From the NCBI GenBank assembly GCA_015486905.1, contig WFQV01000237.1, positions 1 to 6,103 on the forward strand: a stretch of 6,103 bases of DNA, in the 5' to 3' direction. Of this stretch, positions 1 to 5,821 are shown in pieces. Each line of letters starts with the position of its first letter. Positions within the stretch are counted from its first letter, which is position 1. The position numbers and the translations under genes are program-made. The notes under the pieces were generated by a model, which did not search any database, had not been told where the DNA came from, and worked only from the letters and a program-made list of their open reading frames with translations. Source of the stretch: Melioribacteraceae bacterium (GTDB lineage: Bacteria; Bacteroidota; Ignavibacteria; Ignavibacteriales; Melioribacteraceae).

Positions 1-233
1 TGTAAATGCAGGAATGTTTTTCTTTAATTTCTTGACAAAAAAAAACAAGGATTTAGGTTGTAATACTATATTCTACCTATCCCAAAGGGTTCGAAAGTTT
101 GTAGAAGAAAATTTGGCAAAACAAAAACGATGCCGAAGGTATAGAAGTTAATTTTAAATGACACTTATAATCAGAAAAATTGTCCATTGTAAATTAACTT
201 CCTCTTTCTCCACTTTCAACTAATAATGAGACT

Positions 234-261
234 AGCGTCTTACCTCTTGCGTCTCTCATCT
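234..261. repeat. Degenerate heptamer tandem repeat (NNCNTCT x4)
   Basis: Four consecutive 7-bp units, AGCGTCT, TACCTCT, TGCGTCT and CTCATCT, share a C at position 3 and end in TCT. The unit just before (227-233, TGAGACT) is a weaker fifth match. Short degenerate 7-bp periodicities of this kind occur between genes in several bacterial groups. No function can be read from it. Confidence 0.5.
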
Positions 262-524
262 TAATTTTGTCCATTACGAGAGTGATAGAATTTGCATAAT
301 TTAATTAAGGCGGACCTGTCGCGCCGAATCACGACTTGTAAGGAGAAGGCGGATTTCTTCTTTCTGATTTTTTATTTTTTGCAACTGATTTTAAATCTGT
401 ACCAAAAGTTGAACAAATCACCCCAGCGTATTTTTACCTATTTGCTGTTCTGCAAATTTTTCATTAAATTATTTTTTAAATATTATATTCCTCCCAATTC
501 TCTCACCACCATTATTTAGGGAAT

Positions 525-555
525 TTGACAGAACATATAAGTGTTAACCTGTCAA
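525..555. repeat. Inverted repeat TTGACAG...CTGTCAA
   Basis: A perfect 7-bp inverted repeat (525-531 with 549-555) encloses a second 4-bp match, AACA (532-535) with TGTT (542-545), around a TATAAG loop, leaving a 3-nt asymmetry. It lies 59 bp upstream of the start at 615. It could be a terminator-like hairpin without a T-tract, an operator, or a decayed palindromic repeat. The TTGACA it contains has no good -10 box at a 16-18 bp spacing, so I do not call it a promoter. Confidence 0.35.
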
Positions 556-614
556 TTACTGCCTCCTTAAAAAGAATATTGGCAGAATTATAAAATTTAT
601 TATGAAGGTTTTCT

Positions 615-1056
615 ATGAAACGTTCGATGGTTTATTTTATTATTTTCTTGCTTCTTACCGTTACAATACAAGCACAACAAACCTATTACACTTGGAAAGG
701 CGGCTCCGGTTGTGTTGACGTTACTGCAGGGCAGTTTACGAATTATAGGACCGTGAACCCCGGCAACCCGATTGGCGCTTTTACTGTTGTGAAATACAAC
801 AATGTCAGTGGAGAGTACAAGCAGGTAGTAGGGGCTAATATCGGAGGAGGGTTAAAATTTATTCCCTTTTATTTACCGAAGAAAATGATACTTGAAGTAA
901 TTCATACAACAAATCATTCGCCGGTTGTGGTAAACGATAGTTTACGACGCACTTGGATGTAAGGTTTAGACACTCGTGAACCAAGCCCAAGGGCCGGGGA
1001 ATTATTCTGTGCAGTTCAACGCGGCTAATCTTCTAAGCATGGTTTACATATTTTAA
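615..1056 (+). pseudogene. Decayed T9SS-secreted protein gene (signal peptide, short body, broken sorting domain)
   Basis: The open frame from ATG 615 (GAAGG at 604-608, 6-nt spacer) runs 115 codons to TAA 960-962. It begins with a clear signal peptide: K2/R3, a hydrophobic core at about residues 5-18, and probable cleavage IQA|QQ after residue 20. The following body (TYYTWKGGSG...) is not one I can assign. From 940 a different frame reads VYDALGCKV, then TAG (967-969), then TLVNQAQGPGNYSVQFNAAN, LLSMVYIF and a stop at 1054-1056. This aligns without gaps to residues 554 onward of the next gene; 80 of 99 bases match between 940-1038 and 2742-2840. The last residues of the open frame are therefore out-of-frame readings of the sorting domain. 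The gene has lost its reading frame, has an in-domain stop, lacks the usual NYPNPF start of the domain, and lacks the final KKMIL tail. Seen: homology and lesions. Inferred: it once encoded an exported T9SS cargo. The remaining 115-residue product could still be made and exported by Sec. Confidence 0.8.
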
Positions 1057-1070
1057 TTATAAAACAAACA

Positions 1071-1076
1071 GGAGGT
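1071..1076 (+). promoter_or_regulatory. Ribosome binding site of the SBBP propeller gene
   Basis: GGAGGT lies 6 nt before ATG 1083, an optimal Shine-Dalgarno match that fixes the start. It sits where the lost 3' end of the upstream pseudogene's sorting domain would have been, so gene and pseudogene abut with almost no spacer. No convincing promoter is visible between them. Confidence 0.8.
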
Positions 1077-1082
1077 AGTGAA

Positions 1083-2909
1083 ATGAAAAAAACAACATTT
1101 TTTTGTTTATTTTTTTTCCTTTTCAGTCAATTGGCATTTGCACAATGGGTGGAAAGCGTAGGCGGGACTTCGACCGATTTTGTTAACAAAATAAATGTTG
1201 ACCTAAACGGAAATGTGTATCTGCTTGGCGAATTTTACGGAACGGCGGATTTTGATCCAGGAGAGGGGACGCACGAACTTACTTACACAGGTACATCCTC
1301 GGACATATTTTATGCTAAATACGATAATTCCGGCAAATTTGTCTGGGCAAAAAATATCGGCGCACCTTATGTTAGCGGCGGACCGCGAGGGAACGGAATT
1401 GCAATCGACGGTTACGGGAACGTATATCTCACTGGGAATTTTACTTTTACTTGTGATTTTGACCCCGGCGACAGCGTAAGAAATCTTACAAGCGCCGGCT
1501 CGAACGACGTTTTTTTTGCAAAATACAATTCTAACGGCAATTATCAATGGGCAAAAAATGTTGGCGGAAGTTATCTCGCGAATGATTTCGGCATAGATAT
1601 TGCCGTCACGGGAGACGGAAAAGTTTTCGTTACCGGCTCTTTTGAGTCAACAGGCGACTTTAATCCAGATTCCGGCGTGTATAATTTAACAAGTCAGGGC
1701 GGTAAAGACGTCTTTTTTGCAAGATATAGCTCGTCGGGTGAATTTATTTGGGCAAAGAGCGTCGGAGGCGCTTCAGACGATATTGGCACAAACATAACGT
1801 TTGATAATAACGGTAATATTTTAATTGCCGGAATATTTGAGGGAACGGCTGATTTTGAGTCCGGCGCGGGAGTTTATAATTTAACCGGCGCCGGCGGAAG
1901 AGACGTTTTTTTCGTAAAATATACTATGGACGGAGATTTTATATTAGCGAAAAATATCGGCGGACTGGAAGACGAGTGCGTAAACGGTATGTTTGTTGAC
2001 GGAAGCGGCAATATCTATATTGACGGCGAATTTCAAGGAACGGCTGATTTTGACCCGAGCGAGAACGAGTTTAACTTGACGAGTAACGGTGATAAGGATT
2101 TCTTTTTTGCAAAATATAACCCAAGCGGTCAGCTTATTTGGGCAAAAAGTATCGGCGGAGATTCGGACGATATTGTGAACGATATCGCCGTTGACAAAAA
2201 CGGCAATGTATATTTAATCGGGTATTTCAGTTTAACTGTCGATTTCGATCCCGGTGCGGGCGTCGAGGAATTAACGACGGTGGGAAGCTCAGATGTGTTC
2301 TTCGCCAAGTACAATTTGAACGGCGAATATGTTTGGGCAAAAAATATAGGAACGCCGGGGATATCAATGTATGATTTCGGGGAAGGTTTGGCGATTGATA
2401 GAAACGGATACTTATTTATTACCGGCGACTATCAAGGTACAGCGGATTTTGACCCGGGAGAAGGCGAAACGAACCTCACAAGCGCAGGCGATTATGACGT
2501 CTTTTTCGGCAAATATACTTCCTCTGGTACTGTCCCCGTCGAGCAGGAAATGCAAACGACGCCGTCTGAATTTAATCTCTTGCAGAATTACCCGAATCCC
2601 TTTAATCCGACAACAACTATTAGGTACGCCATCCCGGCGTCTGTCATTTCGAACTCGAGCGAAGCGTGTTGCGAGAAATCTCATGGGATTTCTTCCAGCC
2701 GCTGGCGGGACAGAAATGACATTGCTAATGTAATTTTGAAAGTTTACGATGCGCTCGGATGCAAAGTCGCAACCCTCGTAAATAAAGCCCAAGCGCCGGG
2801 TAATTATTCTCTGCAATTCAACGCGGCTAATCTTCCGAGCGGGATTTATTTTTACACATTAAGAGCAGGTGGGTTTACAACTACAAAGAAAATGATTTTG
2901 ATGAAATAG
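1083..2909 (+). CDS. Secreted seven-repeat SBBP-type beta-propeller protein with T9SS type A sorting domain
   Basis: This 608-residue protein has a signal peptide (K2, K3, a Phe/Leu-rich core, probable cleavage AFA|Q after residue 20). Seven repeats of 65-68 residues follow at about 21-86, 87-154, 155-221, 222-286, 287-351, 352-416 and 417-484. Each carries a WAK-(N/S)-(I/V)-GG opening, a GN-(V/I)-Y strand, a DFDPG-type turn with a following NLT, and a DVFFAKY strand. These match the SBBP beta-propeller repeat family (Pfam PF06739); seven copies fit one closed seven-bladed propeller. Residues 497-608 form the T9SS type A sorting domain (TIGR04183 type): FNLLQNYPNPFNP, then VYDALG, LVN, and the terminal KKMILMK. 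Known for the family: export by Sec, then T9SS, with removal of the tail and surface attachment or release. The binding partner cannot be read, and no catalytic motif is visible. Oddity: residues 519-549 are encoded by an inserted palindromic repeat (2642-2721). By eye the propeller region is richer in G+C codons than the next gene. Confidence 0.9.
   Translation: MKKTTFFCLFFFLFSQLAFAQWVESVGGTSTDFVNKINVDLNGNVYLLGEFYGTADFDPGEGTHELTYTGTSSDIFYAKYDNSGKFVWAKNIGAPYVSGGPRGNGIAIDGYGNVYLTGNFTFTCDFDPGDSVRNLTSAGSNDVFFAKYNSNGNYQWAKNVGGSYLANDFGIDIAVTGDGKVFVTGSFESTGDFNPDSGVYNLTSQGGKDVFFARYSSSGEFIWAKSVGGASDDIGTNITFDNNGNILIAGIFEGTADFESGAGVYNLTGAGGRDVFFVKYTMDGDFILAKNIGGLEDECVNGMFVDGSGNIYIDGEFQGTADFDPSENEFNLTSNGDKDFFFAKYNPSGQLIWAKSIGGDSDDIVNDIAVDKNGNVYLIGYFSLTVDFDPGAGVEELTTVGSSDVFFAKYNLNGEYVWAKNIGTPGISMYDFGEGLAIDRNGYLFITGDYQGTADFDPGEGETNLTSAGDYDVFFGKYTSSGTVPVEQEMQTTPSEFNLLQNYPNPFNPTTTIRYAIPASVISNSSEACCEKSHGISSSRWRDRNDIANVILKVYDALGCKVATLVNKAQAPGNYSLQFNAANLPSGIYFYTLRAGGFTTTKKMILMK
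2642..2721. repeat. 80-bp palindromic repeat inserted in-frame in the sorting domain
   Basis: The element has perfect 9-bp terminal inverted repeats, TGTCATTTC (2642-2650) and GAAATGACA (2713-2721). An internal hairpin pairs AGAAATC (2674-2680) with GATTTCT (2687-2693), and a second GC-rich short palindrome, CCGCTGGCGG, lies at about 2699-2708. It looks like the dispersed 'GTCATTTCGA...GCGAAGCG...GAGAAATCTCATGG' intergenic repeats common in Bacteroidota/Chlorobiota genomes (recognition from memory, not a search). Here it lies inside a gene and is read through as about 27 extra residues, including a Cys-Cys pair, a Ser-rich stretch and RWRDRND, which are unlike the rest of the domain. No flanking target duplication is evident. 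Confidence 0.75.
2829..2870 (+). repeat. Sorting-domain DNA segment identical to 5226-5267 (copy 1)
   Basis: These 42 bases, encoding the NLPSGIYFYTLRAG region, are identical to 5226-5267 in the LVIVD propeller gene, silent positions included. A further run of about 29 bases, encoding the TTKKMIL part, is also identical. Over the last 89 bp of the two genes I count about 8 differences. The upstream parts of the two sorting domains are clearly more diverged. Confidence 0.85.
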
Positions 2910-2921
2910 AGTTAATTAAAG

Positions 2922-2978
2922 CAATAATTTTTAGAGGTGAGGGTATAACATTTAAAACGCTCACCTCAAAGATTATTG
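2922..2978 (+). repeat. Long imperfect hairpin between the two propeller genes
   Basis: CAATAATT...GAGGTGAG (2922-2941) pairs with CTCACCTC...GATTATTG (2960-2978) in a 19-bp stem with one bulged A and one G-U pair, around an 18-nt AT-rich loop. It starts 12 bp after the stop codon at 2909. There is no T-tract directly after the stem, so it is not a standard intrinsic terminator. It may stabilise the 3' end, attenuate read-through into the next gene, or be another palindromic repeat. Confidence 0.6.
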
Positions 2979-3025
2979 TAATATTCTAAATATCATTTTA
3001 ATTTATTTAAGCTAAAAAAAATCAT

Positions 3026-3032
3026 GGAGGGG
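3026..3032 (+). promoter_or_regulatory. Ribosome binding site that sets the LVIVD gene start at 3036
   Basis: GGAGGGG directly precedes ATG 3036 (GGAGG at 3026-3030, 5-nt spacer). An in-frame ATG at 3024 overlaps this site and has only A-rich sequence upstream, so the longer start would bury the Shine-Dalgarno in the coding region. The start at 3036 also gives a cleaner signal peptide (MRNNSNVIFK...). Confidence 0.8.
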
Positions 3033-3035
3033 AAA

Positions 3036-5306
3036 ATGAGAAATAATTCTAATGTTATTTTTAAGCTATTTTTATTTCTGTGCATTATACCTTTTATGGT
3101 TAACAACATAAATGCACAAGTTCATACAAAGAATGAAAAATATTTTTTACCCCAAAATAAAAGAAAAATTGTAAATAGAAGGGATTTAATAAGTTTTACA
3201 TCAAGTGATTCAAATGTCACATTACTTGGCAGATGGGGTAATGGTCCCAGTTACGCTGTAGCTGTGAAGGGGCACATTGCTTATTTTGGCAATGGATATT
3301 ATTTGGAAATAGCCGATGTAACGGATCCTCATAACCCCAACAGTTTAGGTAAAATATTCTTGCCTTCGTTGGTTGAGAAAATAGCGGTAAACGGCGATTA
3401 CGTATATGTAATAACGGAAGAAGATGGTTTGCAAATAATAAATGTTAGTGATCCCGCAAACCCTGTTAAAGCGGGACATTTTGACACGGGACATTATGTG
3501 GGCGGTATTTTTACCAAGGACAAATATGTGTTTATTGTAAAAGCATCAGGAAGTTTACTGATATTAGATGTAAATAATCCAAGCTCTCCTTCGGAAACAG
3601 GTTACTTTAGTGCAAATGGAGGTTATTCCGTAGGAGGAGTTTATGTAAGTGGAAACTATGCTTATGTTGCAGAAGGCGAGAAGGGTTTAATAATTGTTGA
3701 TGTAAGTAATCCTTCTGAACCCGTTAAAATCGGCTCTTTCTATTCTCAGGACTTTGATGTCAAGGATGTTTTTGTAAAAGATAATTATGCTTACCTTGCT
3801 AATGACTATGAAATAATTATTTTAGACATAAGTAATCCCACCTTGCCAAATAAAATAAGCAATTACGGAAATTTTCAGAATTTAAAGGGAATTTATGTCT
3901 CAGGTGATTATGCTTATGTGGGCTCTGATGAGTATTTTTTAGTACTCGATATCAGTAATCCGTCAGCTCCTCAATTGAAGGGATATTTGGAAACGAAACC
4001 TTTTGTGTGGGATATTAGTGTTAACGGTAATTATGCTTATATTGCTTATTCAGCCGGAGGGCTGGGCATAATTAATATTAGCAATTCTACGTCTCCCATT
4101 GAAACATCTTCTATTGAAGGAGGAGATTATGCTATGGATGTTTGTGTGTCTGACAATTATGCTTATGTTGCAGATAGGAGGGCGGGGTTGCGTATTTTAG
4201 ATATCAGTAATCCCAATAACCCTTCACAAGTTGGTTTTTCTTTTACTGATGACGAAGCTCACGGGATTCATGTTAGCGGTAATTATGCCTATATTGCAGA
4301 TACCTATCACGGGTTAAAAATATTTGACATTAGTAATCCTATGTCTCCTTTTGAAGTTGGAACTCTTAACACCGGATATTCTGATTCCCAATCCGCTGAG
4401 TTAGTTTTTGTCAAGGATAATTATGCTTATATCTCGGACGAGTATAATGGTTTTATTATTGCGGATGTAAGTAATCCTTCCTCGCCGTCCATAATATGGT
4501 CAAGCGGCTCTGTAAATCCTACCGGAATTTTTGTTAAAGAAAACTATGCTTACCTTTCTCAAGAAAGCGGTTTATCCATTTGGGACGTTAGTAATCCATC
4601 TGAAACTTTTAAAGTTAGTTCTTTAAATCTAAATAGCTTGTATTCCGGAGGTGTTTATGTTAGTGGCAACTATGCTTATTTAGCGAATTCGGGTTTGTAT
4701 ATTGTGGACATAAGCTCACCTGCTTCTCCGATTAAAATAGATTTTATTCCAGATGGAGCTATGGATGTTTTTGTTAAAGGGAAATATGCTTATGTAACGG
4801 AAGAAAACGAAATGCAAATTTTGGACGTAAGCAATCCTACCTCGCCTAATGTTGTGGGAGTTTTTAATCTTAATTCATCTATGTCAAATATTTTTGTAAG
4901 CGAAAATAAAATTTATGTTGCTTCGGGGACTGCTGGGGTTTATATTTTACAAAATGATTTAATTAGCAAAGTTAAAAAAGCTAACAAGTGTTTACCAATG
5001 AATTTCAATTTATCCCAAAACTATCCCAATCCGTTCCCCGCCTTTGGTGAGACAAGCGCCCCAACAACCAAAATTAAATATTCAATCCCTGTTGTAGGGA
5101 GCCCGCATATGCGGGACGAGCTGTCCGTACATCTGACTGTTTACGACATTTTAGGTCGTGAGATAGCCACGCTTGTAAACAAAAAACAACCCCCCGGAAA
5201 TTATTCCGTGCAATTTAATGCGGCAAATCTTCCGAGCGGGATTTATTTTTACACATTAAGAGCAGGTAATTTTACAACTACAAAGAAAATGATTTTGATA
5301 AAGTAA
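3036..5306 (+). CDS. Secreted fourteen-repeat LVIVD-type beta-propeller protein with T9SS type A sorting domain
   Basis: This 756-residue protein begins with a signal peptide (hydrophobic core at about residues 7-22, probable cleavage INA|Q after 27). Residues from about 62 to 640 contain fourteen repeats of about 40-46 residues. Each repeat has a (V/I)-x-V-(S/K)-(G/D)-NYAY strand, then a GL-x-I-(I/L)-D-(V/I)-SNP-xx-P strand, the signature of LVIVD repeats (Pfam PF08309), which form beta-propellers in surface proteins. Fourteen copies suggest two seven-bladed propellers in tandem; this is inference. A linker near residues 641-654 leads to the T9SS type A sorting domain, about 655-756: FNLSQNYPNPF, PTTKIKYSIP, VYDILGREIATLVN, and terminal KKMILIK. 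No catalytic motif is visible, so a binding or adhesive role is more likely than an enzymatic one. Oddities: residues 668-675 and about 686-699 are short palindrome-like inserts in the sorting domain. The gene is AT-richer than its upstream neighbour and may share its transcript (126-bp gap), with a terminator just downstream. Confidence 0.9.
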   Translation: MRNNSNVIFKLFLFLCIIPFMVNNINAQVHTKNEKYFLPQNKRKIVNRRDLISFTSSDSNVTLLGRWGNGPSYAVAVKGHIAYFGNGYYLEIADVTDPHNPNSLGKIFLPSLVEKIAVNGDYVYVITEEDGLQIINVSDPANPVKAGHFDTGHYVGGIFTKDKYVFIVKASGSLLILDVNNPSSPSETGYFSANGGYSVGGVYVSGNYAYVAEGEKGLIIVDVSNPSEPVKIGSFYSQDFDVKDVFVKDNYAYLANDYEIIILDISNPTLPNKISNYGNFQNLKGIYVSGDYAYVGSDEYFLVLDISNPSAPQLKGYLETKPFVWDISVNGNYAYIAYSAGGLGIINISNSTSPIETSSIEGGDYAMDVCVSDNYAYVADRRAGLRILDISNPNNPSQVGFSFTDDEAHGIHVSGNYAYIADTYHGLKIFDISNPMSPFEVGTLNTGYSDSQSAELVFVKDNYAYISDEYNGFIIADVSNPSSPSIIWSSGSVNPTGIFVKENYAYLSQESGLSIWDVSNPSETFKVSSLNLNSLYSGGVYVSGNYAYLANSGLYIVDISSPASPIKIDFIPDGAMDVFVKGKYAYVTEENEMQILDVSNPTSPNVVGVFNLNSSMSNIFVSENKIYVASGTAGVYILQNDLISKVKKANKCLPMNFNLSQNYPNPFPAFGETSAPTTKIKYSIPVVGSPHMRDELSVHLTVYDILGREIATLVNKKQPPGNYSVQFNAANLPSGIYFYTLRAGNFTTTKKMILIK
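5037..5060. repeat. Degenerate palindrome insert within the sorting domain (NPF/PTTKI junction)
   Basis: The usual NPF-N-PTTKI reads here as NPF, then PAFGETSA, then PTTKI, a net gain of 7 codons. The inserted DNA starts CCCGCCTTTGGTGAG (5037-5051), a hairpin with a TTT loop, one mismatch and one G-T pair, close to a perfect CCCGCC-TTT-GGCGGG form. It is followed by ACAAGCG. This resembles a decayed core of GC-rich dispersed repeats. The reading as an insertion depends on comparison with the upstream gene's NPFNPTTTI. Confidence 0.5.
5102..5126. repeat. Perfect palindrome CCCGCATATGCGGG within the sorting domain
   Basis: A 14-bp perfect palindrome (5102-5115) overlaps a second small hairpin, GGAC-GAGCT-GTCC (5114-5126). 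It is read as SPHMRDELS, between the SIP strand and the LTVYDILG strand. This is the same loop that carries the 80-bp repeat in the upstream gene, and GCGGGAC occurs in both. A short repeat-derived insertion is the simplest reading. Confidence 0.55.
5226..5267 (+). repeat. Sorting-domain DNA segment identical to 2829-2870 (copy 2)
   Basis: This is the second copy of the 42-base identity shared with the SBBP propeller gene, encoding NLPSGIYFYTLRAG. The identity breaks at the next codons (GNF here, GGF upstream) and resumes through TTKKMIL. The decayed gene also keeps a diverged version of the start of this segment (1027-1056). Confidence 0.85.
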
Positions 5307-5330
5307 TCAAAGAATTTTACATAATTAAAC

Positions 5331-5362
5331 ACAAGCCGGCGAAAGCCGGTTTGTTGGTTTTT
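5331..5362 (+). terminator. Intrinsic terminator after the LVIVD propeller gene
   Basis: ACAAGCCGGC (5331-5340), GAAA loop (5341-5344) and GCCGGTTTGT (5345-5354) form a 10-bp stem with one G-U pair and a stable GNRA tetraloop. The T-rich tract TGGTTTTT (5355-5362) follows. It begins 24 bp after the stop codon and fits a Rho-independent terminator for this gene and any operon it ends. Confidence 0.85.
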
Positions 5363-5499
5363 CGTCATTTTAGGGAAAAATAATTTCGCCTCACAAACAG
5401 TTGTTGTAAACTCGTCCTGCCGAAACACAGATTTTGATTTTGGTTTCTCTTTGAAAAACAGTATATTAAAAAAATAAAAGTTTATTTAATGAAACAATT

Positions 5500-5580
5500 A
5501 TGACTAAGTTTAAGACACCCAAGTCAATGATGAATGTGTCAGGAGTTGATTGATTGGATGGTTGGATGAATGGATGATTG
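5500..5580 (+). repeat. 81-bp direct repeat, copy 1, ending in TTGGATGN octamers
   Basis: This matches 5822-5902 at 76 of 81 bases with no gaps (offset 322). The first part, ATGACTAAGTTTAAGACACC onward, is unique-looking. The end is a run of 8-bp units: TTGATTGA, TTGGATGG, TTGGATGA, ATGGATGA (5546-5577). An ATG at 5500 opens a 17-codon frame (MTKFKTPKSMMNV...) without a Shine-Dalgarno. Confidence 0.85.
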
Positions 5581-5685
5581 TTCTTTTATTTTTTGCTTAG
5601 ATGTTGAGGTTGAGACTTGTTACAGATTACCGAAAAACAAAGTGTACAAAATAATTTTAACAAAGCTCTACTTGAGCGACATTTC

Positions 5686-5715
5686 ATTAACCCCGAGCTT
5701 TAGCTCGGGGGTAAT
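5686..5715. repeat. Palindrome CCCCGAGC-TTTA-GCTCGGGG with extended arms
   Basis: A perfect 8-bp stem (5691-5698 with 5703-5710) around TTTA extends by one A/G mismatch and four more pairs (ATTA with TAAT) to 13 bp. No T-tract follows on the plus strand (GTAATACG), and no gene ends nearby, so it reads as a dispersed palindromic repeat rather than a terminator. It sits midway between the two direct-repeat copies. Confidence 0.7.
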
Positions 5716-5821
5716 ACGAAAGAAAACATTAGAGTGTTTTGGCGCGATTTTTGGTTTTGCTCGTTTGTGGAAGATAAAAATCGTGACAAAACTTCATAGT
5801 GAAATAATCAGATGAACCGAC

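Larger units (their letters stand above)
1..614. other. Gene-free, AT-rich region upstream of the decayed gene
   Basis: I see no supported gene here. The only open frame of any length (292-519) has no ribosome binding site, a Phe/Leu/Lys-rich product typical of chance translation of AT-rich DNA, and no recognisable domain. The sequence holds patches of repeat-like structure: TTCTAC (71-76) facing GTAGAA (101-106), a small ATGCC-GAA-GGTAT hairpin (130-142), a degenerate heptamer tract (234-261), a GC-rich patch with AAGGCGGA occurring twice (near 307 and 346), and an inverted repeat at 525-555. No tRNA or rRNA was recognised. The content resembles decayed intergenic repeats; this is inference. 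Confidence 0.6.

Noticed and set aside
32..69. TTGACA at 32-37 with TAATAC/TACTAT near 61-69 as a promoter
   Set aside because: The spacing is 23-26 bp, too long, and no gene starts within several hundred bases.
292..519. 75-codon plus-strand open frame
   Set aside because: There is no ribosome binding site, the product is Phe/Lys/Leu-rich low-complexity sequence with no motif, and it crosses repeat-like patches. It looks like chance coding in AT-rich DNA.
525..553. sigma70-type promoter from TTGACA at 525-530
   Set aside because: No acceptable -10 hexamer lies 16-18 bp downstream. The TTGACA is explained by the inverted repeat.
2412..2816. Minus-strand 134-codon frame, plus the other frames overlapping 1203-2733
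   Set aside because: They lie fully inside the SBBP gene, whose frame has a signal peptide, regular repeats and a sorting domain. They are shadows created by its repetitive codons.
3024..3035. Upstream in-frame ATG at 3024 for the LVIVD gene
   Set aside because: The Shine-Dalgarno GGAGGGG lies between it and ATG 3036, so 3036 is the better start.
5570..5815. 81-codon plus-strand open frame
   Set aside because: Its ATG lies in the octamer tract of the direct repeat, there is no Shine-Dalgarno, the frame passes through the palindrome at 5686-5715, and no domain is visible.
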